This document shows, one piece after another, positions 1-5,313 of a stretch of 5,313 bases of DNA; within the stretch, counting starts at the first letter, position 1; each line of letters starts with the position of its first letter. A program made the translations under genes and the position numbers. Origin of the DNA: Gemmataceae bacterium (GTDB lineage: Bacteria; Planctomycetota; Planctomycetia; Gemmatales; Gemmataceae); the NCBI GenBank assembly GCA_026418875.1, contig JAOAAM010000685.1, forward strand, positions 1 through 5,313. Reading direction: 5' to 3'. The notes below the pieces were generated by a model. It did not search any database. It saw only the letters and a list, made by a program, of their open reading frames with translations, and was not told the DNA's origin.

Positions 1-19
1 AGATGTGTATAAGAGACAG
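1..19 (+). other. Untrimmed Tn5/Nextera mosaic-end adapter (not genomic)
   Basis: The first 19 bases, AGATGTGTATAAGAGACAG, are identical to the Tn5 transposase mosaic end used in Nextera tagmentation libraries. The match is complete and begins at base 1, as expected for read-end adapter carried into an assembly. It is not evidence of a natural Tn5/IS50 element, because no transposase or second end is present. Genomic sequence starts at about base 20. Any reading frame that starts inside this stretch (for example the frames beginning MCIRDS or MYKRQ) is artefactual at its N-terminus. Confidence 0.96.
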
Positions 20-386
20 CACCCCAGGCATGCACGTCGTCTGGGCTACAATTCGGATGCCGTTGCCGCAGGGCCGACACAACCCAGGGATTCTCCGCGT
101 GGAGTTGCCGGAACAGCGGTTCCGCCTCGGCCAAGCTCATCCGCCCGGCCGCGAGTTCTCTGGCGATCTCGGCTTTGCGTTCGATCCGCTGGCGTGCCTG
201 GAGCAATTGCGTGTCGATTTGCTCACCCTGACGTTGCAGCGATTCGACCTGCGAAAATAGCGTGGTCACCGCCTCCACGATGAACGAGCGGTCAGTTTCC
301 TCAGGTCGTGGCTCCGTCCAATGCACCAGGGTCAACGGGAGCAAAAGTGCCAAAGCCCCAATACCGCCACCGATGACACGATTCAT
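20..386 (-). CDS. Hypothetical signal-anchored coiled-coil protein, C-terminus missing (partial)
   Basis: This is an open frame on the minus strand from ATG at 386-384 to the adapter junction, with 122 codons visible and no stop before the genomic sequence ends. I do not recognise the family with certainty. Residues 5-23 (VIGGGIGALALLLPLTLVH) form a hydrophobic N-terminal segment after MNR, probably a signal anchor or an uncleaved signal peptide. Residues about 34-80 are rich in Gln/Glu/Arg/Leu and look like an amphipathic helix or short coiled coil (VESLQRQGEQIDTQLLQARQ). Residues about 78-95 (ELAAGRMSLAEAEPLFRQL), followed by a tryptophan/proline-containing stretch, resemble short planctomycete proteins with an 'AGRLSLLEAAARFR' motif; that comparison is from memory. 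The ATG is chosen over an in-frame GTG directly upstream (389-387) because GGAGG at 398-394 lies 7 nt from the ATG and only 4 nt from the GTG. The gene lies downstream of the S46 terminator and so needs its own promoter. Confidence 0.72.
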
Positions 387-393
387 CACGAAA

Positions 394-398
394 CCTCC
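394..398 (-). promoter_or_regulatory. Shine-Dalgarno of the left-edge partial gene
   Basis: Read on the minus strand, GGAGG is followed by a 7-nt spacer (TTTCGTG) and then the ATG at 386. This near-ideal site supports a real gene here although its 3' end is missing, and it decides between the adjacent GTG and ATG starts. Confidence 0.7.
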
Positions 399-554
399 GG
401 TCAACTCCGAGACTCGGCCGGCCTGATCGATCCCCAAGGCAGGGCGCACCGGGATGGGGAGCCAAGCACGACGGGATCGTGCGGCCGATCGAATCTCTCG
501 CATTTGGGCGATCCACGAGAGCTTTCGCTGCGGGAGCGTGCAAGCCGGTCGTCC

Positions 555-629
555 TTGGGCCGATCGCCTTTGGGCGGATCACCGTTGGGCGGATCGCCGT
601 TGGGCGGATCACCGTTGGGCCGACCCGAC
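555..629. repeat. 15-bp direct tandem repeat, five units
   Basis: Units start at 555, 570, 585, 600 and 615, exactly 15 bp apart. The plus-strand core is TTGGGCGGATCRCCG. Units 2 and 4 are identical (TTGGGCGGATCACCG) and unit 3 differs by one base. Unit 1 is TTGGGCCGATCGCCT, and unit 5 (TTGGGCCGACCCGAC) is degenerate in its second half. Units 1-4 each carry a GATC at the same phase (562, 577, 592, 607). A single related copy, TTGGGCGATCCAC, lies upstream at 504-516, out of register. The period is a multiple of three, so every frame reads as a pentapeptide repeat (for example GGSPL on plus, IRPTA/V on minus). This explains the spurious open frames and is not evidence of coding. Confidence 0.9.
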
Positions 630-729
630 CACCGCGAAAGCTGGGGTCAGGCTAGGGCAGTTCGCGTGCCAACGGGGCTGGGGCAAGGTCGAGGGCGGGG
701 CAACGGCATGATATGCATGGACTTAGATC

Positions 730-745
730 GAATGAAATTTCATTC
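730..745. repeat. Perfect 16-bp palindrome, possible operator
   Basis: GAATGAAATTTCATTC is fully self-complementary over 16 bp, with no spacer and no extension on either side (C729 against T746 does not pair). It sits in the AT-rich intergenic island, about 345 bp upstream of the start of the minus-strand partial gene. It could be a dimeric regulator site or arise by chance in AT-rich sequence. The lack of a loop and of a following T-tract argues against a terminator. Confidence 0.55.
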
Positions 746-824
746 TCTATTCGTGAAGATACTGAGAATCAAGCCTAATAACGAAGCAACCGTGCTGCAA
801 AATCGAACAATCAAGAGGGTGAAC

Positions 825-858
825 AAAAAGGGGCGCCGGCACCACGTGCCGACGCCCC
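825..858 (-). terminator. Rho-independent terminator of the S46 peptidase gene
   Basis: On the minus strand, GGGGCG (858-853) pairs with CGCCCC (835-830) and CGGCAC (851-846) pairs with GTGCCG (842-837). The two 6-bp helices are interrupted by a single T-G opposition at 852/836, and the loop is only 3 nt (845-843). The stem is almost all G/C and is followed directly by TTTTT (829-825) in the minus direction. It begins 21 nt after the peptidase stop codon. There is no T-tract on the plus-strand side, so it is directional. It ends transcription from the peptidase gene and separates it from the left-edge gene. Confidence 0.9.
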
Positions 859-879
859 GTACAGGGAAATGAATTTTCT

Positions 880-2970
880 CTAATCCTTGCCGATAATTTC
901 ATCAGCAAGCGTATTGGCATCATAAATTTTGCGCAACGCTTCGATGATCGCCGCGGAGTGGACGGAAACGGCCCGGGCGACCGACTCGTCGTAAATGAAA
1001 TCCAATACCAGCGATTGGATGTTCCCGTCGAAAATCAAGCCGACGACCTCGGCGTTGGCGTTGATCACCGGGCTACCCGAATTTCCGCCGATGATGTCCG
1101 CGGTGCAGACGAAATTGAACGGCGTGTTCAGATCCAACTGCTCCTTGGCTTTGACCCAGCTCTCCGGCAAATCAAAGGGCGGTTTGTTGTTCATTTGTCG
1201 CGCCCGCTCGAAAATGCCACCCAGGACGGTCTGATACGGCACGTGCTGGCCGTTTTCCTCGTAACCCTTCACCTCGCCGTAAGACAAGCGAAGAGTGAAG
1301 GTGGCGTCCGGGTAGACCGAGTCGCCATCAAGGGCATACTTCGCCTTGGCGATCTGAGCATGGGCTTGCCGCTTCACCTCATCCACTTCCGTCTCTTGGA
1401 TTTTGCGGACACGTCGGGCATCCTCGTCCACTAAGCGGGCCAGGGCGATCATCGGGTCTTGGCACTCATCGACGGCTTTTTTACCCCCCTCGTACAACTT
1501 CCGCCGCATCGCGACATCGGCTAGCTGCGAGTTGAGGATCAGTTCAGCAGCGCGTTCCCTCGGCGACTTGCCCGCCAGCACCTTTTGCACCAGAGGATGC
1601 TCCACACCGAAGACTTCGGCCAGCAGCCGCAGGCTGTCGGACATCTTCACGATTTCGAGGTCGGCGTAGATCGGCTCCTCGGAGAACAACTCGAGTTCCA
1701 AGGACTTCAAGTTGGTGTCGGCGAACTCACGCAGCCGCTCGCCGGAAGGCTTGGTCTTTTCTTCGGCGGCACGGAGGAGAGTCCGCGCGATGCGGAAGTG
1801 GGCCGAATCCAATGCCGCTCCCGCCTCCAACAGCAGGAATTCTTTGGCGATTTCCCGTCGCTTCGCTTCGGCCTTGGCGATGCGGTCCCAAGCGCCGGCG
1901 GCTTCGGCGAGGCGAGTGTCCCGAGCGACGGCCTCGCGCAGCCGTTTCTCTTCGGCGATCTTTCGGGCCATCAGTTGAGGGTTCAACAAACCTTCCAAGC
2001 CGCCGTCCCGTGCTTTGCGACTGTTCTGCACGCCAAAAAGGTCATCCTTGGCCCGGCGGGCATTCTCCTCGCTCCGTTGGCTCCATGCGTTGAGAGCGAC
2101 CTCGCGACGGTAAAGCCGTTGCAGCAGGAACGGGTAGCCGAAATCGCGGAGATACTCGAGCTCGGCGAGGGTGTTCTGCCGATTGGTGCGACCGGGATGG
2201 CCCGAGACGAAAACCAGTTCCCCTTCCTTGGCCCCTGCCTGGCTCCACTTCAGATAGTTCTCGACCTTGATCGGCTGGTCGTTTTCGTAAACGCGGAAAA
2301 AGGCCACGTCGAGGCAATAACGTGGATACTCAAAGTTGTCGGGGTCGCCGCCGAAAAATGCCGCCTGTTGTTCCGGGGCGAACACAAGCCGGACGTCGGT
2401 GTAGCGTTTGAACTGGTAGAGGTGGTACTGGCCGCCCTGGTAAAGCGTAATCACATTGCATCGCAGTTGGGTTTTCTTCTCGGCAGCCTGCTCGATCTCC
2501 GCGATCACTTTTCGTCGAGCGGCGAAGGCCTCGGCGGCCGACATCTCGGGCTTCACCGCGGCGTTCACTTGGTCGGTCACGTCCTCAATGGCTTGGAGCA
2601 CGTTCAATTCGAGGGCCACGCACTTCAGTTCCTCGGCGGGGGTGCGGGCCAAGAAACCATCGCGCAGGTAGTTCTTTTGCTCGGTGCTAAGTTTCTGGAT
2701 GGCGTCGGCGGCGACGTGATGATTGGTCATGACCAGCCCGTGAGGCGAGACGAACGAGCCGGACCCGCCGCTGTTGAATCGCACCGACGATTTCATGACG
2801 TGATCGAACCAGGCCTGGTCCTTTTCAAACCCGTAGCGTTCTTTGAGCAGTTTTCGAGGCGGATTGTTGAACAGCCACATGCCCTCGCCGGGCCACGCCT
2901 TGGGGATCATGAAGCAAACTCCCGCCGCCACGACGGTCATCGCCGTCGCCAATCGAGTGAATAGGAACAT
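880..2970 (-). CDS. S46 family serine exopeptidase, dipeptidyl-peptidase 7-like, secreted
   Basis: This is a complete 696-residue protein, close to the roughly 700-720 usual for peptidase family S46 (DPP7, DPP11, DAP BII). These enzymes remove dipeptides from the N-terminus of peptides in the periplasm or at the cell surface. Residues 1 to about 27 are a hydrophobic signal peptide, and EGMW (29-32) is the family's typical mature start. The chymotrypsin-like triad is visible: His85 in TNHHV (82-86), Asp221 in YCLDVAFFRVY, and Ser631 in GGNSGSP (628-634). FGGDPDNFEYPR places Asn212 and Phe213 at the residues that bind the substrate amino terminus; the usual second residue is Trp. Asn316 (GVQNSRKA) probably matches the third anchoring Asn. 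Residues about 280-560 are charged and helical, fitting the inserted helical domain. Gly649 (FDGN, Ser+18) matches the DPP7 glycine rather than the DPP11 arginine, suggesting hydrophobic rather than Asp/Glu P1 preference. Val86 replaces the Cys common after the catalytic His in Bacteroidetes enzymes. ATG at 2970 has AAGGAG upstream; the stop is TAG. Confidence 0.94.
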   Translation of the reverse strand: MFLFTRLATAMTVVAAGVCFMIPKAWPGEGMWLFNNPPRKLLKERYGFEKDQAWFDHVMKSSVRFNSGGSGSFVSPHGLVMTNHHVAADAIQKLSTEQKNYLRDGFLARTPAEELKCVALELNVLQAIEDVTDQVNAAVKPEMSAAEAFAARRKVIAEIEQAAEKKTQLRCNVITLYQGGQYHLYQFKRYTDVRLVFAPEQQAAFFGGDPDNFEYPRYCLDVAFFRVYENDQPIKVENYLKWSQAGAKEGELVFVSGHPGRTNRQNTLAELEYLRDFGYPFLLQRLYRREVALNAWSQRSEENARRAKDDLFGVQNSRKARDGGLEGLLNPQLMARKIAEEKRLREAVARDTRLAEAAGAWDRIAKAEAKRREIAKEFLLLEAGAALDSAHFRIARTLLRAAEEKTKPSGERLREFADTNLKSLELELFSEEPIYADLEIVKMSDSLRLLAEVFGVEHPLVQKVLAGKSPRERAAELILNSQLADVAMRRKLYEGGKKAVDECQDPMIALARLVDEDARRVRKIQETEVDEVKRQAHAQIAKAKYALDGDSVYPDATFTLRLSYGEVKGYEENGQHVPYQTVLGGIFERARQMNNKPPFDLPESWVKAKEQLDLNTPFNFVCTADIIGGNSGSPVINANAEVVGLIFDGNIQSLVLDFIYDESVARAVSVHSAAIIEALRKIYDANTLADEIIGKD

Positions 2971-2980
2971 GGGATCATCT

Positions 2981-2986
2981 CTCCTT
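2981..2986 (-). promoter_or_regulatory. Shine-Dalgarno of the S46 peptidase gene
   Basis: AAGGAG on the minus strand lies 10 nt upstream of the ATG at 2970. The spacing is slightly long but usable. An out-of-frame ATG between this site and the start gives only a different frame. The site supports the start that carries the complete signal peptide. Confidence 0.65.
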
Positions 2987-3083
2987 GAAGCGAGATGGGC
3001 CGATCGATGTACTGGGAGTCTACGGAGTGCGACTCATGCGGGGGAGAGGGAGGCGGCGACGGGGGGGCGACCTCGCGGGAGAC

Positions 3084-5313
3084 TTAAATCCCCATGTCTC
3101 GCCCGCGGGACCGCTCCAGCGGATGTAATTGCGACTCAGTCAGGCCCAATTCTTTGGCTCGTTGAAGGCTTTGCGACGCTTCGTCGGTCTTGCCGGCGGC
3201 TTGCTGGACCAGGGCCAGATGAAAGCGTCGGACCGCGGTTTCCTGAAGGGCCACCGACTCCGCGAGGTCGGCCAGGGCTGCCTCGAGGTTTCCCGCGGCG
3301 AAATGGGCGATCCCTCGTGTATCCAACAGAGCGGGTTGCGGGCCGACCTGGTCGATCGCCGCATTCACGAGGCGCAAGGCCCGCTCGGCCTGGCCTCGCC
3401 AAGACAACAGGACGGCGAGATTGTTCATGGCGGCGACGTGGGCTGGCTCGCGGGAGAGGATCCGCTCATAAATCAATTCGGCCTCCGACGGATTGCCGCG
3501 TTGTTCGTGAAAATCTGCCATCGCCATCCAGGCGGCCGCCGCGTCGGGATGTCGTCGGACGGCTTGGCTGAGCCACGCTTCCACCCTTCGACTCGCCGCC
3601 TCGTCCAGCTTGGGCGATCGGACCAGAGCCGCCGCGATGACGGCGACCAGCTCGGGAGCGGCCTGGGCGCAGGTCGTCTCACACAGGTTCAACGCATCAT
3701 CGATCCGTTCCCGGAGGGCGTAAAACCGGGCCAACGGCCAATCGGCCTCGGCCCCAGAGCCGCCTTTCCTCAGGCGGTATCGCAAGTACGCTTGTTCCGC
3801 GTCTCGCCATTGTCCAAGTTCTTCGAGCAGTCGTCCCGCCGCGAGGACCTGTTGCAGATCCGCGGCCCCAACCACTCGCTGCCGCAGCAAGCCGCGGGCC
3901 TCCTCGACACGATCGGTGCGTGCCAGGATGCGGGCCTTCAGCGATACGGTGCCCCAGGCATCCGGCGCGAGGCGTTCGAGTTTTTCGAGGGCCAGTTCGG
4001 CGGCGGCGACTTCGTCGTGGTAGAGCAAGCGCTGGATGAAATATTCCAGGTGGCGTGCCTCGGCGGTTGAGGTGGTGATGGCGGCGAGTCGCTCGCGGGC
4101 CGCCGGCCAATTGCCGCTGGCCTCGTACAGTTGCGCCAGGATCAAGAGTTCATCCGCGGTTGCGGGGAGGTTTCGCAGCGATGCCTCGAAGGCCTTCAAG
4201 GCCTCGGCGCGGCGGCCCGGTTGAACGCTGAGCAACAAAGCGCGGGCACGCTGGTCTTCGGGGGAAGCGCCGGCATCTTCGAGGTTGCGCTCGATCAATG
4301 GCAAGGCTTCCCGAATCTTCGCATAACTGCCGCTCCGGGCCAGGGCGATCGCCCGATGCCGCCGCGCCCAGCCGGCGTCTTCCCCTTTTCCCTCAGACAA
4401 GCGAAGGAGGATGGGATCGGCCTTAGCAAACTCTCCGCGGCGCCAATACAGGCCGGCGAGTTGTCGCTGCAACGAGGGGTCGTCCTTTTTCTCCTTCAAG
4501 GCATCGAGGAGGACGGACTCGGCTTGAGCAGGCTGACCGGCCGCTTCGTAACACACGGCCAAGGCGAGGGCATGATCCGGTCCACGGAGGACCGAGGCGG
4601 CCTCTTGAGCAGCCGAGGCAGCTTTGGGCCGATCCGGCAACGAAGCCAGATAAGTGACCAGCGCCACCCAGGCATCGCCTGCCTTGGGTTCTTCGCGGAT
4701 GGCCCGGCGGAAGGCCGCTTCAGCCTCGGCCGCCCGCCCTCCTAACGCCGCCAGCACCTGACCCAGCCAAAGGTGGTCGCGGTATTGGCGAGAGTCTTCG
4801 GGGGCTAATTCCTTGGCTTGGGCGATGATTTGCTCGGCCGATTCCCGACCGATCATCGCCGGAAGCGTCAAGCGCCGCAACTCCGGGTCGGCGGCAGTGG
4901 ATTGCGTCGCCAGACGTCGAAGCAACTCTTGAGCCTCCTCGTACCGATGCTGAGAGTGAAGTAGCTGCACCGTTCGGCGGATGACCTCGGCGGATTGTTC
5001 GCCCAGTTCGATGGCCGACCAATACCGCTGCATCGCCTCCGCCGTCAGCCCTTGCCGTTCGTCGATCTGTGCGAGGAGCAACACCGGCAAACCCCAATCC
5101 GGCCGCAAGCGGCTGGCCTCGGCCGCCAGATTTCTCGCGGTGGCAAACCAGGTCGTGTCGTTCGGCGCGGCGAATTGCAAGGCCACGGCGACTTCGCCGC
5201 AACGCCAATACGCCCCGCGCTCCCCCTCCGCCTGACGTAACTCGCGAACCAACTGGCGAGCGGCGGCTTCGTCATTCTCGGCCAAGGCCAGGCGGAGCAA
5301 GCCGAAACGTAGA
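3084..5313 (-). CDS. Large tetratricopeptide-repeat (TPR) protein, N-terminus beyond the window
   Basis: The frame is open through the right edge; 742 residues precede the TAA at 3086-3084. The first possible start inside is a TTG at 5300, but in-frame codons continue upstream (LRFG) without a stop or ribosome-binding site, so the true start is outside. The whole visible protein is Ala/Leu/Arg/Glu-rich helix pairs of TPR type. The clearest 34-residue units (numbered from the TTG) are near 70-103, 173-206, 243-275, 382-415, 589-622 (WMAMADFHEQRGNPSEAELI), 623-656 (NNLAVLLSWRGQAERALRLV), 657-690 (RGIAHFAAGNLEAALADLAE) and 691-720. The C-terminus, LTESQLHPLERS, is like the tail of many planctomycete TPR proteins (recognition from memory). 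No enzymatic motif is seen. TPR arrays bind proteins or scaffold complexes; the partner is unknown. Whether it is exported cannot be judged without the N-terminus. It lies 113 nt upstream of the S46 gene with no clear terminator between, so co-transcription is likely. Confidence 0.9.
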   Translation of the reverse strand, partial: LRFGLLRLALAENDEAAARQLVRELRQAEGERGAYWRCGEVAVALQFAAPNDTTWFATARNLAAEASRLRPDWGLPVLLLAQIDERQGLTAEAMQRYWSAIELGEQSAEVIRRTVQLLHSQHRYEEAQELLRRLATQSTAADPELRRLTLPAMIGRESAEQIIAQAKELAPEDSRQYRDHLWLGQVLAALGGRAAEAEAAFRRAIREEPKAGDAWVALVTYLASLPDRPKAASAAQEAASVLRGPDHALALAVCYEAAGQPAQAESVLLDALKEKKDDPSLQRQLAGLYWRRGEFAKADPILLRLSEGKGEDAGWARRHRAIALARSGSYAKIREALPLIERNLEDAGASPEDQRARALLLSVQPGRRAEALKAFEASLRNLPATADELLILAQLYEASGNWPAARERLAAITTSTAEARHLEYFIQRLLYHDEVAAAELALEKLERLAPDAWGTVSLKARILARTDRVEEARGLLRQRVVGAADLQQVLAAGRLLEELGQWRDAEQAYLRYRLRKGGSGAEADWPLARFYALRERIDDALNLCETTCAQAAPELVAVIAAALVRSPKLDEAASRRVEAWLSQAVRRHPDAAAAWMAMADFHEQRGNPSEAELIYERILSREPAHVAAMNNLAVLLSWRGQAERALRLVNAAIDQVGPQPALLDTRGIAHFAAGNLEAALADLAESVALQETAVRRFHLALVQQAAGKTDEASQSLQRAKELGLTESQLHPLERSRGRDMGI

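Larger units (their letters stand above)
387..829. other. Intergenic region between S46 terminator and left-edge gene
   Basis: I see no believable gene in these 443 bases. The right part (about 711-829) is an AT-rich island of about 37% GC, in contrast to about 60% around it, and contains a perfect 16-bp palindrome at 730-745. The middle (555-629) is a 15-bp tandem repeat. The left end carries the ribosome-binding site of the partial gene. The AT-rich island is the natural place for that gene's promoter, but I find no -35/-10 pair good enough to call. Open frames crossing the region are low-complexity translations of the repeat and overlap the partial gene out of frame or antisense. Confidence 0.6.

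Noticed and set aside
3..283. Two plus-strand open frames (proteins beginning MCIRDS and MYKRQ).
   Set aside because: Their starts lie in the adapter sequence, and they run antisense to the better-supported minus-strand partial gene with its own Shine-Dalgarno.
301..612. A 103-codon minus-strand frame starting in the repeat (IRPTA/IRPTV units).
   Set aside because: It overlaps the start of the partial gene by about 86 nt in another frame and is low-complexity at its N-terminus. It has no recognisable fold or ribosome-binding site.
454..711. A plus-strand frame with WADHR/WADRR pentapeptide repeats, considered as a pentapeptide-repeat protein.
   Set aside because: The repeats lack the A(D/N)LXX pattern of that family and merely follow from the 15-bp DNA repeat, which gives pentapeptides in every frame.
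744..784. A possible minus-strand promoter, TTGATT with a 17-nt spacer to TAGAGA.
   Set aside because: The -10 element matches only three of six consensus bases, and the preferred promoter form of this organism is unknown. It is too weak to list as a feature.
321..872. A 183-codon plus-strand frame containing repeated GGSPL units and a lysine/arginine-rich end.
   Set aside because: It overlaps the minus-strand partial gene, is built across the 15-bp repeat, the AT-rich island and the terminator hairpin, has no convincing ribosome-binding site, and changes composition abruptly along its length.
1585..2964. A 459-codon plus-strand frame opposite the S46 peptidase.
   Set aside because: It is an antisense shadow of a GC-rich gene. 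The minus strand has the full S46 triad, signal peptide and ribosome-binding site, whereas this translation shows no family motif.
3016..3035. A weak inverted repeat GAGTC/GACTC between the TPR and S46 genes, considered as a terminator.
   Set aside because: It has only 5 bp of stem with a 10-nt loop and no following T-tract, so it is probably chance.
3129..4070. A 313-codon plus-strand frame opposite the TPR gene.
   Set aside because: It is an antisense shadow. The minus-strand TPR periodicity continues unbroken across it.
1..5313. The possibility of a novel defence, mobile or RNA-based system in the window.
   Set aside because: No nuclease, transposase, reverse transcriptase, toxin-antitoxin pair, CRISPR-type spaced repeat, tRNA or rRNA could be supported. 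The Tn5-like end is adapter, and the only repeat array has no unique spacers.

Overview
The window is a GC-rich (roughly 60% by eye) bacterial fragment in which every supportable gene reads on the minus strand. Codon and protein style suggest a planctomycete or another GC-rich environmental bacterium: a secreted S46 peptidase of the non-Bacteroidetes 'TNHHV' type, and a long TPR protein with a C-terminal 'LHPLER' motif that I associate with planctomycete TPR proteins. This taxonomic guess comes from recognition only and was not searched. The first 19 bases are not genomic. They are the Tn5/Nextera mosaic-end sequence, so this is very probably an assembled (meta)genome contig with untrimmed adapter at its left end.

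Layout, right to left, in the direction of transcription. (1) 5313 to 3084: a large TPR-repeat protein whose N-terminus lies beyond the right edge; 742 residues are visible. (2) A 113-nt gap without a convincing terminator. (3) 2970 to 880: a complete 696-residue S46 family serine exopeptidase (dipeptidyl-peptidase 7/11 type) with signal peptide, intact His85/Asp221/Ser631 triad, and a glycine at the position that gives DPP7-like rather than DPP11-like specificity. (4) A strong rho-independent terminator at 858 to 825. (5) An intergenic stretch of about 440 nt holding an AT-rich island with a perfect 16-bp palindrome (730-745) and a five-copy 15-bp tandem repeat (555-629). (6) 386 to 20: the N-terminal 122 codons of a small membrane-anchored, coiled-coil hypothetical protein with a good Shine-Dalgarno, cut off by the adapter junction.

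The TPR gene and the peptidase gene are probably one transcription unit that ends at the terminator. The leftmost gene must have its own promoter in the 387-829 region. The peptidase would release dipeptides from peptides outside the cytoplasm. The TPR protein is most likely a scaffold, but nothing shows a direct partnership. I see no RNA gene, CRISPR array, mobile element or defence-type system. The points most worth a second look are the adapter artefact, the truncated gene at the left edge, and the repeat and palindrome in the intergenic region.
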